A stretch of 30,140 nt of DNA, from positions 1-30,140 of the forward strand of contig NZ_URNN01000021.1 of assembly GCF_900549175.1 (NCBI RefSeq), read 5' to 3'. The position numbers and the translations under genes are program-made. The stretch is from an uncultured Prevotella sp. Its GTDB lineage: Bacteria; Bacteroidota; Bacteroidia; Bacteroidales; Bacteroidaceae. The number at the start of each line of letters is the position of its first letter. Position 1 is the stretch's first letter. Positions 7,954 to 16,002 of the stretch are shown piece by piece. A model generated the notes under the pieces. The model did not search any database and was not told where the DNA came from. It worked only from the letters and a program-made list of their open reading frames with translations.

Positions 7954-10452
7954 ATGACGATTATGTTAGAAAGAAGATTTATCTCTATTGTGCTTGTGTT
8001 AGCCGCAGGTCTGATACAGGCTTTTGCGGGTGCCGCCAAGCATGAAGGTCCGGCCTTGCGCCGCCCCATATCACCGTCAAGTCCGGCATGGATAATACAT
8101 ATCGATGTGTGGAACTCTGCCGACCCGCAAAAGATAATAGATCTGGTGCCAGAGGACATCAGGCCTTACGTTATATTCAACATCTCAACATCGGCCACCG
8201 ATGCCACTTCGCATGACGGTCCGGCCGTTTATGACTCGTGGATGAAAGTGTGCGCGCAGAACCGTGTGTGGACAATGATACAGTGCTCCAGTGGGGCACA
8301 CAACCGTATGCCCGACAATGATGTGGCGGCCTACAGGAAATATTTTGAGGAGTATCCCAATTTTCTCGGCTATAATTTTGCCGAGCAGTTTTGGGATTTC
8401 GGTGCCGAGAAAGATGACGGCAGCGGCGAAAAGTGGCCCACATTTCCGGAGCGTCTGCAACTGTTTGCCGACCTTATGCCTATATGCCACGAGTTTGGCG
8501 GTTATCTTACGGTGAGCTTCACCCAGGCTTATTATTCGGCCGACATGATGCCCATCGCTTTCATGAAGCGTAACGAGCAGATGAGGAAATTTCTTACGGC
8601 AGACCCCGAACATTTTATATGTTGCGAGAAGTATACGATGAAGAACGGCTTTTTTGACATTGAGAGTAATTGTCTCGGTGCCTATCTCGGAGGCTATGCC
8701 GGGCAGTATGGCATACGTTTTGACGCCTGCGGATGGGTGGATGGTGACAACGGGTCGCACTTTGTGAAGGCTGCGGGGGCCATACCCATCATGGAGCATG
8801 TGATGCTGACGGGACAGACGGTGATTGACGGCCCGGAGACGATACCGGTGGAGGTGTCGCACGAATTGCCGGCCTTGGTCAGTAGCGGAGGGTATACTGC
8901 TCGTCAGTGGGGGTGGTTCCCTCATTTTGTCAATATCAATATAGACGGATTCAGGAAGATTCTTGACGGTACGGTACGTATAATGACACGCCGCGAGGTG
9001 ATAGACCGCACCAAGATATGCGTGCTCAACAACATTCCCGTAACAACAACTGACGATCCGGCCCATAATCCTTATCTTACTCCCGAAAGACTTTTTGACG
9101 GACTTTACCGTCAGGATTGCGACCAGGGTGGAAAGAAATGGCGCAACCATTGGCTTGAAAACCAGTGGTGGCTGAAGAAGACAGGCCGTTATCCCGCCAT
9201 ACCTCAGGTGTATACGCTCATAGACGATGATGCCCGTACGATGAAAATCGTTCATAAGTCGAAATACAACGAGCGTTGGGGTAATGTGGACATGAAAGTG
9301 AAGGAACTCAACGAACTGTTTCCGGAAGAATACACCGGTGACATATATGCCGGACGTCATGAGAACGGTTGGGTGACGTACAATCCTTATCAATATGACG
9401 AGACTGTGGGAGATGCCGTAACGGAGGACGGACAGACATGGCGGCCCCGTTCTTATGCGCCCACCGTGCGCCGTGCCAGTGGTGTGATACCGTTCAAGTA
9501 CAACACCTGCGACAGCATTGCCTTAAGCTATGCCCCTTACGGGATGGGTGTCATGCGCGAATACGCCGACAACATAACCCTTTATCTCACCAACTACCGC
9601 AATGACAAGGTAAACGAATATACTTACACCGAACATGAGAATGTGGCTGACACCATACGTGTATATGGTGCGGTGGCGGAGCCAGTGGTAGAGTGGAAGG
9701 ACCGTGGCGAGCATCGCAAGAGTACCGTGAAGACAACGTGGGAGAATGGCGTTCTGACAGTTGAGGTGCTTCACAACGGGCCGCTTGACTTGACCATACG
9801 CTGTGCCGGAACTGCAACGGGCCGCCTGACAGACTATACGCCTGCCGTCATAGAGAAGCCGGAACAGCCGGAAGCATATACGGGGCAGTTGCAGTATGAG
9901 GCGGAACATTTTGCATATAAGGATATCGCCACATGCCACAACAATGGGTATTGGACAGGACAGCGCGGTTATTGCGGATTGGGGTTTGTCAATTTCGGTA
10001 CAAAGTCTACTGCTGCCATAACCTATTCCGCCAAGATTGAGACTGCCGGCAAATACCGCGTGACGTTGCGTTATAAGTCGACGTCGCCCAATAAGAACAT
10101 ACTTTATGTGAAGGTTGGCGCCAAACGAATGTCACTCACTCTTGACAAGGAGACGGAGGACTGGACAGAATCGTCGTTGGATATGGATGTTAAAGCCGGT
10201 ACGGTGCCTATTCTTATCCAGCGCAGCACGAGTTCGTCGCTTGACGAATTGTTGATAGATTGTGTGAAACTGGATTTAATAGAGGTCAATTCCATAGAAA
10301 ATATTGCTGCCGACGGGATTGCTCCCCGAGTTGTCAAGACAGAGTATTATGACATCGCCGGCCATAGGTTGGAGCGTCCGGGCACAGGGTTGACCATCGT
10401 CAGAAAGCATTATGCTGACGGAACGGTGAGAACAGACAAGACAATAATGTAA
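7954..10452 (+). CDS. GH98 glycoside hydrolase with CBM, probable endo-xylanase
   Basis: The mature N-terminus (WIIHIDVWNSADPQKIIDLV, PEDIRPYVIFNI) is characteristic of the GH98 catalytic domain. Characterised GH98 enzymes cut either blood-group glycans or, in Bacteroides ovatus, the backbone of heavily substituted xylan. The GH67/GH43/GH95 neighbours favour endo-xylanase here. Glu144 in YNFAEQFW is a candidate catalytic acid. The layout is a signal peptide (1 to about 29), catalytic domain (about 35-350), GH98 C-terminal domain (to about 640), then a CBM6/35-like beta-sandwich at about 645-775 beginning LQYEAEHFAY. The final 39 residues (VKTEYYDIAG...DGTVRTDKTIM) form a sorting-like tail related to that of the upstream protein. 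ATG at 7963 is an equally good start. It is the first gene of a four-gene run with short gaps (about 25-30 bases). Confidence 0.88.
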   Translation: MTIMLERRFISIVLVLAAGLIQAFAGAAKHEGPALRRPISPSSPAWIIHIDVWNSADPQKIIDLVPEDIRPYVIFNISTSATDATSHDGPAVYDSWMKVCAQNRVWTMIQCSSGAHNRMPDNDVAAYRKYFEEYPNFLGYNFAEQFWDFGAEKDDGSGEKWPTFPERLQLFADLMPICHEFGGYLTVSFTQAYYSADMMPIAFMKRNEQMRKFLTADPEHFICCEKYTMKNGFFDIESNCLGAYLGGYAGQYGIRFDACGWVDGDNGSHFVKAAGAIPIMEHVMLTGQTVIDGPETIPVEVSHELPALVSSGGYTARQWGWFPHFVNINIDGFRKILDGTVRIMTRREVIDRTKICVLNNIPVTTTDDPAHNPYLTPERLFDGLYRQDCDQGGKKWRNHWLENQWWLKKTGRYPAIPQVYTLIDDDARTMKIVHKSKYNERWGNVDMKVKELNELFPEEYTGDIYAGRHENGWVTYNPYQYDETVGDAVTEDGQTWRPRSYAPTVRRASGVIPFKYNTCDSIALSYAPYGMGVMREYADNITLYLTNYRNDKVNEYTYTEHENVADTIRVYGAVAEPVVEWKDRGEHRKSTVKTTWENGVLTVEVLHNGPLDLTIRCAGTATGRLTDYTPAVIEKPEQPEAYTGQLQYEAEHFAYKDIATCHNNGYWTGQRGYCGLGFVNFGTKSTAAITYSAKIETAGKYRVTLRYKSTSPNKNILYVKVGAKRMSLTLDKETEDWTESSLDMDVKAGTVPILIQRSTSSSLDELLIDCVKLDLIEVNSIENIAADGIAPRVVKTEYYDIAGHRLERPGTGLTIVRKHYADGTVRTDKTIM

Positions 10453-10476
10453 TATTTTTAATATCAGTATACTATA

Positions 10477-12084
10477 ATGAAAAGGTATTTTCTATCAGCG
10501 TTGCTCATGCTGTGGTGTGTGTGCACGCAGGCAACCACGGTGACCAATCCCATGCTGTGGGCCGATGTGCCCGATCCTGATGTGATTCGTGTGGGCAATT
10601 ATTATTATATGGTGAGTACGACTATGCACCTGATGCCTGGCGCTCCGGTAATGCGCTCAGCCGATTTGGCCCATTGGGAGACGGTAAGCTATCTGTTCGA
10701 CCGGCTGACCGACTCGCCCAAGTATGACATGAACGAAGGTACGGTGTATGGCCGCGGGCAGTGGGCCACTTCCCTGAAATATCATGACGGCATGTTTTAT
10801 GCCTTGTTCGCTCCCAATGACAATCCCGGCGGCGACACATATATATACAAGACGGCCGACCCGACGGGGAAGTGGACGTTGCACTCGCGGATGAAACATT
10901 TCCATGACGCATCGCTCTTTTTCGATGATGACGGGCGGGTGTATGTGTTCAGTGGCACGGGACGTTTGCAGGAATTGAACAGAGAACTTACCGGACTGCA
11001 GCCGGGCGGCGTGGACATGACCGTGGTGCGTAATGATGAAGAAGACAACGGACTGCTTGAGGGCAGCCGCGTTGTCAAGCACAACGGAAAATACTATCTG
11101 CTGATGATTTCGTGGCCGCGTGGGGGCAAGCGCAGACAGTTGTGTTACCGTGCCGACAAGATAACCGGTCCTTATGAGAAGAAAAAGATATTGGAGGACA
11201 ATTTTGCCGGATTCCCTTATGTTGGGCAGGGAACCATTGTAGACGGGGCCGACGGCAAGTGGTATGGTGTAATTTTCCAGGATCGCGGGGCTGTGGGGCG
11301 TGTGCTCACGCTGATGCCTTGCCGATGGGAAGACGGTTGGCCAATGTTGGGCAATGCCGAAGGAAAGATACCGTTGGTGATGCCGGCGGCGGCCACGTCT
11401 GTATCAGTGCCGGCCTCGCAGACAGCATCTTTGGTTTTCAGCGACCGGTTTGATTCTGACAAGTTGGGAATGCACTGGCAGTGGAATCACAATCCGGTGG
11501 ACGCGGCATGGTCGCTGACGGAGCGTCACGGATTTCTGAGATTAAAGACGAGTAGGGTGGCGGGCAACATTTATGCTGCCCCCAACACCATAAGCCAGCG
11601 TATGGAGGGACCGCGGTGTACGGCAACCGTTACGATGGATATAAAAAACATGAAAGACGGCGACCGTGCCGGTTTTGCCGCCTTCAACGGCCATTCGGGG
11701 GTGCTCACCATAGGGCGTGACGGCAAGAAGACTTGGATTGCGATGTCAACGGCTGTGGTTGACCTTGACAACAATACAAAAGCCATCACCGGTGTGACAG
11801 AGAAGGAGCTGCAGCGTACGGACAACATAAAATCAGGGACGGTGTGGTTGCGCATCGACGCCGATTTCAATTTGCATAAAGATATTGCCACTTTCCATTA
11901 CAGTACCGACGGCAAGCGTTGGAAGGAGATAGGACAGCCGTTCAAGATGCAGTTCGACTATCGCCGGTTGTTCATGGGTACACGTTATGCCATATTCAAC
12001 TATGCCACAAAAAAGGCCGGAGGATATGTTGATGTTGATGATTTTACATACCATTGCGATGACAAGGACAATGGAGTGAAATAG
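10477..12084 (+). CDS. GH43 (subfamily 12-like) arabinofuranosidase/xylosidase with C-terminal beta-sandwich
   Basis: This exo-acting enzyme is predicted to remove alpha-L-arabinofuranose (or beta-xylose) from arabinoxylan fragments. The GH43 triad is visible: Asp33 in VPDPDVI as base, Asp144 in HDASLFFDD as pKa modulator, and Glu195 in LLEGSR as acid. The motif YYMVSTTMHLMPGAPV is typical of the large subfamily that carries a second domain. That domain (about 318-525, starting LVFSDRFDSDKLGMHWQW) is the GH43_C2/DUF1349-like sandwich that completes the active site in relatives. The signal peptide runs from 1 to about 19; the Cys residues in it do not form a good lipobox. It starts 24 bases after the GH98 stop. 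Subfamily and precise linkage are inferred from motif memory. Confidence 0.88.
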   Translation: MKRYFLSALLMLWCVCTQATTVTNPMLWADVPDPDVIRVGNYYYMVSTTMHLMPGAPVMRSADLAHWETVSYLFDRLTDSPKYDMNEGTVYGRGQWATSLKYHDGMFYALFAPNDNPGGDTYIYKTADPTGKWTLHSRMKHFHDASLFFDDDGRVYVFSGTGRLQELNRELTGLQPGGVDMTVVRNDEEDNGLLEGSRVVKHNGKYYLLMISWPRGGKRRQLCYRADKITGPYEKKKILEDNFAGFPYVGQGTIVDGADGKWYGVIFQDRGAVGRVLTLMPCRWEDGWPMLGNAEGKIPLVMPAAATSVSVPASQTASLVFSDRFDSDKLGMHWQWNHNPVDAAWSLTERHGFLRLKTSRVAGNIYAAPNTISQRMEGPRCTATVTMDIKNMKDGDRAGFAAFNGHSGVLTIGRDGKKTWIAMSTAVVDLDNNTKAITGVTEKELQRTDNIKSGTVWLRIDADFNLHKDIATFHYSTDGKRWKEIGQPFKMQFDYRRLFMGTRYAIFNYATKKAGGYVDVDDFTYHCDDKDNGVK

Positions 12085-12114
12085 AAAAAATGTAGTTTTG
12101 CTTTTAATGTGATT

Positions 12115-14508
12115 ATGAGGAAAAGAATGTTTTTCGTCCATCTGGCATTGCTTGCGTGTTCTGCCGGTGTATCCCAGTCGCGTCTCTATCCCCGGCTTTT
12201 CGATTTGACGGACGTGGAATTGACTGACGGTGCTTTCAAAAGAGCCATGATGCTCAACGATTCGGTATTGCTTGCATATGATGCCGGACGGCTGATGCAG
12301 CCGTTTGAGCATCAGGCGGGCATAGAAGAGAGTGGGACTGCGTTTCGCAACTGGACAGGGTTGGACGGTCATGTGGGCGGCCACTATATTACGGCTTTGG
12401 CTGTCAGTTATGCTTCATGCCGGGACGAGGCCGTAAAGCGGCAGTTGGGTGAACGGCTCGATTGGTGTCTCGGTCGGTTGAAGGCGGTGCAGGACAAGTG
12501 GAATGTTGATGCAGACAATCGTATGCACGGATATATAGGCGGTGTGCCCGGATCGCGAGAGTTTTTCACACGTTATGCTTCGGGTGAGGTTGATGTGGTC
12601 TGGAAATGGTGGGTGCCGTTTTACAATGTGCATAAGATCTTTGCCGGCTTGCGTGATGCGTGGCTCTATGCGGGGCGCGAAGATGCCCGCGAGATGTTCA
12701 TCGGTCTGTGTGACTGGGGTGTCAATATCATCGGCGGTTTGACGGACGAACAGATAGAGGCGTCGCTCAATCAGGAATATGGCGGCATGAACGAGGTTTT
12801 TGCCGATGCCTATCAGATGACGGGTGACATGAAATATCTTGAAGCGGCACGTAAGTTCTCGCACAAATGGCTGCTCAACGGTATGGCCGCCCATAATGCT
12901 TCAACACTCGACAACAGGCATGCCAACACGCAGGTGCCCAAGGTGGTGGGTTTTGAACGTGTTTACCAGCAGGACCACGCATCGGAATACGGTGAGGCCG
13001 CCCGTTTCTTCTGGAGTGATGTTGTGGGGGAACGAACCATTGCCGTTGGCGGTAACTCTATCAACGAATGGTTTCCGACCAAGAAGAAATATGCTGACTT
13101 CATCACCAGTATCGAGGGTGTGGAGTCATGCAACAGTTACAACATGCTGAAACTGTCGGAGGACTTGTTTCTGAGCGATGGTGACAGCCGTTATGTCGAT
13201 TTTTACGAAGGCACTCTGTTCAATCATATTCTTTCCACACAGCATCCCCGTACGGGCGGTTATGTCTACTTTACACCGGCCCGCCCGCAACATTACCGTG
13301 TCTACTCACAAGTGAATGAGGCCATGTGGTGTTGTGTGGGCAGCGGTATGGAGAATCATGGTAAATACGGTGAGTTCGTTTACAGCCACTCAGTTGGCAA
13401 TGACAGTCTGTGGGTAAACCTTTTCATTGCCTCGCGGCTTGATTGGAAGAAGCGGAAGACGGTGGTGGAACAGACAACCATGTTCCCATACGAACAGTCG
13501 ACAGAACTGAAAGTCAACGGAAAAGGTTCTTTCACGTTGCTGGTGCGAATACCGGAATGGACCGATGGCAAATTCAGTATGACGGTGAACGGCAAGAAGG
13601 CAGATTATGCTACATGCAGGGGATATGCTGCCATCACCCGCAAGTGGAAAAGGGGTGATGTGGTAAAGGTGGCCTTGCCCATGAACATCCGTGTGGAGCC
13701 GTTGAACAACTATACGGACTATGTGGCTTTCAAGTATGGTCCGATATTGCTGGGTGCCAGGACCGGACAGGACAACTTGCGCGGACTTCATGCCGATGAC
13801 AGCCGTATGGGGCATATTGCCAGCGGTGAGCGTAAGAACATCTACACGGCACCTATGCTTATCGGTGAACGCAGTCGGTTGGCTGATGCCTTGAAACTTG
13901 TGGATAAGGAGAAACTCATATTCCGTATCGAAGGATATGACGTGCATAACGGTGGTGGGGCACCTCTTTTATTGCAGCCTTTCAATACTATTCATGACAG
14001 CCGTTACATGATGTATTGGCTCAACGTCACCAAAGAAAAATGGGCACGGATGCAGGCTGAGAGCAAGGCTCGTGAAGATTCCATACAGGCGTTGGAGGCA
14101 CGTACGGTCGATTATGTCGTTACGGGAACGCAACAGAGCGAGGCCGATCACTTCATGCAACAGGAAGGAACAAGGCAAGGGGCTTTCAATGACGAGTATT
14201 ATCGTCAGGCGGAAGACGGCCATTTCACCTATCGCATGAATCCCGGTACGGAAGGCGATGAATCTCCCAAATCGCTGATGCTCCGTTATTGGGGAAGAGA
14301 CCGCGGCATGGTGGAGGCAAGCATTGACGGGAATATTGTCTGCGTACTTGATGCAAAGGGTGACTGTGACGGTTTCATAAATGTGGAATATCCGTTGAAT
14401 CCCGACTTTATCAAAGGCAAGAAACGTGTCGAAGTGAGACTCTCGTCAAAGGGTAAAGGCCTGCGTGTATATTATTTGCGTATAACGAAGACCGCTTTGA
14501 CGAAATAA
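12115..14508 (+). CDS. GH127/GH146-type beta-L-arabinofuranosidase (former DUF1680)
   Basis: The enzyme is predicted to release beta-L-arabinofuranose using a zinc-bound cysteine nucleophile. Counting from ATG 12115, the ligands Glu337 and Cys339 (VESCNSYN) and Cys406-Cys407 (MWCCVGSG) match Glu338, Cys340, Cys417 and Cys418 of the Bifidobacterium GH127 enzyme. Cys406 is the likely nucleophile, and Glu318 in NSINEWF is a candidate acid/base. An in-frame GTG lies 6 bases upstream at 12109, but ATG at 12115 gives the normal MRKRMFF signal-peptide start. The peptide contains LLACS, a weak lipobox, so it may be a lipoprotein. The alpha/alpha barrel is followed by beta-sandwich domains to the C-terminus. 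GH127 and GH146 share these residues, and I cannot choose between them by eye. It is the third gene of the GH98 operon. Confidence 0.87.
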   Translation: MRKRMFFVHLALLACSAGVSQSRLYPRLFDLTDVELTDGAFKRAMMLNDSVLLAYDAGRLMQPFEHQAGIEESGTAFRNWTGLDGHVGGHYITALAVSYASCRDEAVKRQLGERLDWCLGRLKAVQDKWNVDADNRMHGYIGGVPGSREFFTRYASGEVDVVWKWWVPFYNVHKIFAGLRDAWLYAGREDAREMFIGLCDWGVNIIGGLTDEQIEASLNQEYGGMNEVFADAYQMTGDMKYLEAARKFSHKWLLNGMAAHNASTLDNRHANTQVPKVVGFERVYQQDHASEYGEAARFFWSDVVGERTIAVGGNSINEWFPTKKKYADFITSIEGVESCNSYNMLKLSEDLFLSDGDSRYVDFYEGTLFNHILSTQHPRTGGYVYFTPARPQHYRVYSQVNEAMWCCVGSGMENHGKYGEFVYSHSVGNDSLWVNLFIASRLDWKKRKTVVEQTTMFPYEQSTELKVNGKGSFTLLVRIPEWTDGKFSMTVNGKKADYATCRGYAAITRKWKRGDVVKVALPMNIRVEPLNNYTDYVAFKYGPILLGARTGQDNLRGLHADDSRMGHIASGERKNIYTAPMLIGERSRLADALKLVDKEKLIFRIEGYDVHNGGGAPLLLQPFNTIHDSRYMMYWLNVTKEKWARMQAESKAREDSIQALEARTVDYVVTGTQQSEADHFMQQEGTRQGAFNDEYYRQAEDGHFTYRMNPGTEGDESPKSLMLRYWGRDRGMVEASIDGNIVCVLDAKGDCDGFINVEYPLNPDFIKGKKRVEVRLSSKGKGLRVYYLRITKTALTK

Positions 14509-14535
14509 TGAAAATGAATATAAAAAAATAGCAGT

Positions 14536-15909
14536 ATGAATTCTAAAAAACTATTATTATCCTCATTGTTGTTCACGGGTGTTTCTGTCTGGGCGCAGAA
14601 TCCTATGGTGCAGACCTGCTACAGCAGTGACCCGGCACCTATGGTGTACAACGACCGTATGTATGTGTACACCGGACATGATGAGGCCGGGGCCGATTTC
14701 TTCTGGATGTACGAATGGAGACTTTACTCCAGTTCGGATATGGTAAACTGGACCGACCACGGCGTACCGTTGTCACTCGGCACTTTCGAGTGGGCGGATG
14801 ACAGGGCTTGGGCTGCCCAATGCGTGGAACGTGAAGGTAAATTCTATTGGTACATCTGTGCCCACTCAAAACTGTCGGGCGGCATGGCTATAGGCGTGGC
14901 TGTTGCCGACAGTCCCACAGGACCTTTCAAGGATGCCATAGGAAAACCGCTTTACGACAACGGCAAGTGGGACAACATCGATCCCACGGTGTTGATTGAC
15001 GATGACGGACAGGCATATCTGTTGTGGGGCAACCCCAATATATATTGGGTGAAACTGAACAATGACATGGTGTCGCTTGCCTGTGAAGTGACGCGTTTGG
15101 ACCAGACGGTAGAGGGATTCGGGGCACCGCAGATAGAGTTGCGTGATAAGAAAAAGAAGTATAAAGACTGTTACACCGAAGGACCATGGTTGTCAAAGCG
15201 CGGCGGCAAGTATCAGTTGCTTTACGCCGCAGGCGGAATACCGGAGCATATAGCGTGGTCGGAGGCCGACAACATTGCCGGACCGTGGCGTTACAAGGGT
15301 ATACTTATGCCCGAAGGCAACACCAAGTCGTTCACCAATCACTGCGGTGTGGCAGACTTCAAGGGCCATTCCTACTTCTTCTATCATACGGGCAAGCTGC
15401 CGGGCGGCGGCGGTTTCGGGCGCAGCGCAGCTGTGGAGGAATTCAAATACAATGCCGACGGAAGTTTCCCGACAATATATCCCACAGACGAAGGCGTGAA
15501 GCCTGTTGGCACTCTCAATCCCTACCGGCGTGTGGAGGGGGAGACAATGGCTTTTTCCAAAGGAATCTCCACGGAGGTTAACGATAAGGTAGGGGTGTAT
15601 GTCTCTGATGTGCACAACGGCGACTGGCTCAAGTTGCAGGCAGTCGACTTCGGCATGTCATCGCCCAAGACCATTGAGATAAGTGCCGCTTCGGCTCTGT
15701 TGGGGGGCAGCATCGAGTTGCATGCCGACAGCATCGGCGGACCGCTTCTTGCCACTGTTGTGATACCGCGTACCGGCGGATGGGAACGATGGCAGACCGT
15801 CAAGGCTGCGGTGAGCGGCAATGTGACGGGCGTACACGACCTTTATTTCGTTTTCAAGGGCTATAAGGGCCGCAAGCTTTTCAACATCGACTGGTGGAGG
15901 ATGAAGTAA
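14536..15909 (+). CDS. GH43 xylosidase/arabinofuranosidase with CBM6
   Basis: This secreted debranching enzyme belongs to the xylan-active GH43 group. The triad is Asp32 in SSDPAPMVYN, Asp149 in NIDPTVLIDDDG and Glu215 in YTEGPWLS. The pattern YTEGPWLSKRGGKYQLLYAAGG and the C-terminal module resemble arabinoxylan arabinofuranohydrolases. That module (about 331-457, starting RVEGETMAFSKG and ending FNIDWWRMK) is a CBM6, which binds xylan chains. The signal peptide runs 1-20 (SVWA-QN). It follows the GH127/146 gene by 27 bases and closes the operon ahead of a hairpin. The subfamily is not certain from motifs alone. Two non-identical GH43 enzymes in one operon imply different arabinose or xylose linkages. 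Confidence 0.88.
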   Translation: MNSKKLLLSSLLFTGVSVWAQNPMVQTCYSSDPAPMVYNDRMYVYTGHDEAGADFFWMYEWRLYSSSDMVNWTDHGVPLSLGTFEWADDRAWAAQCVEREGKFYWYICAHSKLSGGMAIGVAVADSPTGPFKDAIGKPLYDNGKWDNIDPTVLIDDDGQAYLLWGNPNIYWVKLNNDMVSLACEVTRLDQTVEGFGAPQIELRDKKKKYKDCYTEGPWLSKRGGKYQLLYAAGGIPEHIAWSEADNIAGPWRYKGILMPEGNTKSFTNHCGVADFKGHSYFFYHTGKLPGGGGFGRSAAVEEFKYNADGSFPTIYPTDEGVKPVGTLNPYRRVEGETMAFSKGISTEVNDKVGVYVSDVHNGDWLKLQAVDFGMSSPKTIEISAASALLGGSIELHADSIGGPLLATVVIPRTGGWERWQTVKAAVSGNVTGVHDLYFVFKGYKGRKLFNIDWWRMK

Positions 15910-15928
15910 TGACTGACGAATAGTGAAT

Positions 15929-15961
15929 AAGCGCCGTGGTATAGCAATATTCACGGCGCTT
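15929..15961 (+). terminator. Terminator-like hairpin between GH43-CBM6 and GH97
   Basis: A perfect 10-bp GC-rich stem pairs 15929-15938 (AAGCGCCGTG) with 15952-15961 around a 13-base loop. The following T tract is broken (TTTAACGTTTT), so termination may be partial. It lies 19 bases after the stop codon and may lower readthrough into GH97-GH95 rather than block it. Confidence 0.6.
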
Positions 15962-16002
15962 TAACGTTTTAAGAATTAAAAGCAAAAAACATATTATTAC
16001 TG

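Noticed and set aside
8185..9393. Minus-strand open frame (402 codons) opposite GH98
   Set aside because: Fully inside a confidently identified GH98 gene and without family features; antisense shadow.
10477..10560. Lipoprotein signal in the first GH43 (Cys residues in LWCVCTQ)
   Set aside because: Residues before each Cys do not fit the lipobox; ordinary signal peptidase I cleavage near TQA is more plausible.
12109..12114. GTG start for the GH127/GH146 gene
   Set aside because: ATG at 12115 directly precedes the basic n-region of the signal peptide and is the likelier start.
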